A stretch of DNA of 64,000 nucleotides, taken from SMWN01 sp965261165. GTDB lineage: Bacteria; Pseudomonadota; Gammaproteobacteria; Eutrophobiales; Eutrophobiaceae. The DNA lies in the NCBI GenBank assembly GCA_965261165.1, contig OZ253445.1, forward strand, positions 806,001-870,000, in the 5' to 3' direction. The position numbers and the translations under genes were made by a program. Below the pieces are notes generated by a model. That model did no database searches, had not been told where the DNA came from, and saw only the letters and a list, made by a program, of their open reading frames with translations. The first letter of the stretch is position 1; the number at the start of each line of letters is the position of its first letter. Below are positions 63,632-64,000 of the stretch, in pieces.

Positions 63632-64000
63632 CTAACGTGCCGCCTTGATATCAGCGGGCTGTACAATATCTCCAGTAGCATTACTCCAGGAATTACGCTC
63701 ATAGGTAATGGCTGCTGCGATATCTGCATCAGACAGTTGCCCGGCAAACGCTGGCATCAGATTCTTGCCTGCTAACACTAGCTTGACATGATCTACAGCA
63801 GAGCCTTGCACGATGGCGCTGCCATCCAACGGTGGAAAAGGACCCGTACCTTTACCATCTGCCAAATGACATGCAGCACAGTTGGCACCGTAAACTTCTT
63901 TGCCATGAGCCATCAATTCATCTTTAGCCCATTCTTTATCTGAGTTAGCCAGCGCGTCAATTTGTGCCTGTTTGGTATCAACAATCCAGGTACGATAATC
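63632..64000 (-). CDS. coxB: Cytochrome c oxidase subunit II, 3' part with fused cytochrome c domain
   Basis: The last 122 codons of coxB are in the window; the start lies beyond the right edge. The visible part begins DYRTWIVDTKQAQIDALANS, the end of the CuA cupredoxin domain and linker, and continues into a class I cytochrome c domain with heme motif CAACH (YGANCAACHLADGKG) and a Met ligand in NLMPAFAGQLSD. A fused C-terminal cytochrome c makes this a caa3-like subunit II that could take electrons directly from the bc1 side. Confidence 0.93.
   Translation of the reverse strand, partial: DYRTWIVDTKQAQIDALANSDKEWAKDELMAHGKEVYGANCAACHLADGKGTGPFPPLDGSAIVQGSAVDHVKLVLAGKNLMPAFAGQLSDADIAAAITYERNSWSNATGDIVQPADIKAAR

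Noticed and set aside
1..64000. CRISPR arrays, rRNA genes, prophage genes, toxin-antitoxin pairs or a known defence system.
   Set aside because: No regularly spaced repeats, no rRNA sequence and no phage, nuclease-helicase, reverse transcriptase or toxin-like reading frames were recognised.

Overview
The window is a chromosomal segment of roughly 41-43% GC from an aerobic, type-IV-piliated gammaproteobacterium. The evidence is the gene content and order: pilMNOPQ-aroK-aroB-dgt with a divergent class A PBP gene, priA...argS-SPOR protein, MFS-ssb divergent from uvrA, lgt-thyA-folA, apaG-apaH, and a coxBA-ctaG-coxC cluster with SURF1, a SCO-like protein, ctaB and SCO1. I cannot place the genus; an order such as Thiotrichales or Methylococcales would fit but is not shown by the sequence.

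Layout. 1-2810: a truncated secreted protein gene, a TupA-type tungstate-binding protein, and a band-7/NfeD pair followed by a broken Mpo1-like gene that ends at a 28-bp palindrome. 3272-9287: glutamate synthase gltB-gltD. 9716-9893: probable remnant of an IS end. 9924-17783: aroK-aroB-dgt and the pilus inner-membrane/secretin operon pilMNOPQ, separated by a terminator. 17974-26017: PBP1A, PriA, a secreted rhodanese, ArgS and a SPOR protein. 26039-29033: tRNA-Gly(CCC), a diverged repeat, a receiver domain lacking its phospho-acceptor, a zinc metallopeptidase and ZapE. 29277-32916: a sulfite/nitrite reductase with its DUF934 partner, and pyruvate kinase. 33028-41372: an LplT-like MFS protein, ssb with a second MFS gene, uvrA translationally coupled to a secreted sugar-dehydrogenase-like propeller protein, and a PfkB kinase. 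41470-48978: malate synthase G, a decayed serA, serB, a GlcG/HbpS protein and GTP-type PEPCK. 49207-56523: a YyaL-like protein, lgt-thyA-folA, a decayed apaH with intact apaG, and comM. 56966-64000: the aa3-type cytochrome oxidase structural and assembly genes.

How it fits together. Ammonium assimilation (GltBD), assimilatory sulfite reduction, the shikimate pathway, C2/gluconeogenic carbon flow (malate synthase G, PEPCK, pyruvate kinase) and oxygen respiration describe a free-living type of metabolism. Against this, three genes in 64 kb are broken: serA by two single-base deletions and a nonsense codon, apaH by a 4-bp duplication and a nonsense codon, and the Mpo1-like gene by a frameshift and truncation. 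The heme A synthase gene ctaA is also absent from where it usually sits in this kind of cox cluster. Together these suggest a genome under relaxed selection, although assembly error has to be excluded for the single-base changes. I saw no CRISPR array, prophage, toxin-antitoxin pair or recognisable defence island, and no clearly new multi-gene system.
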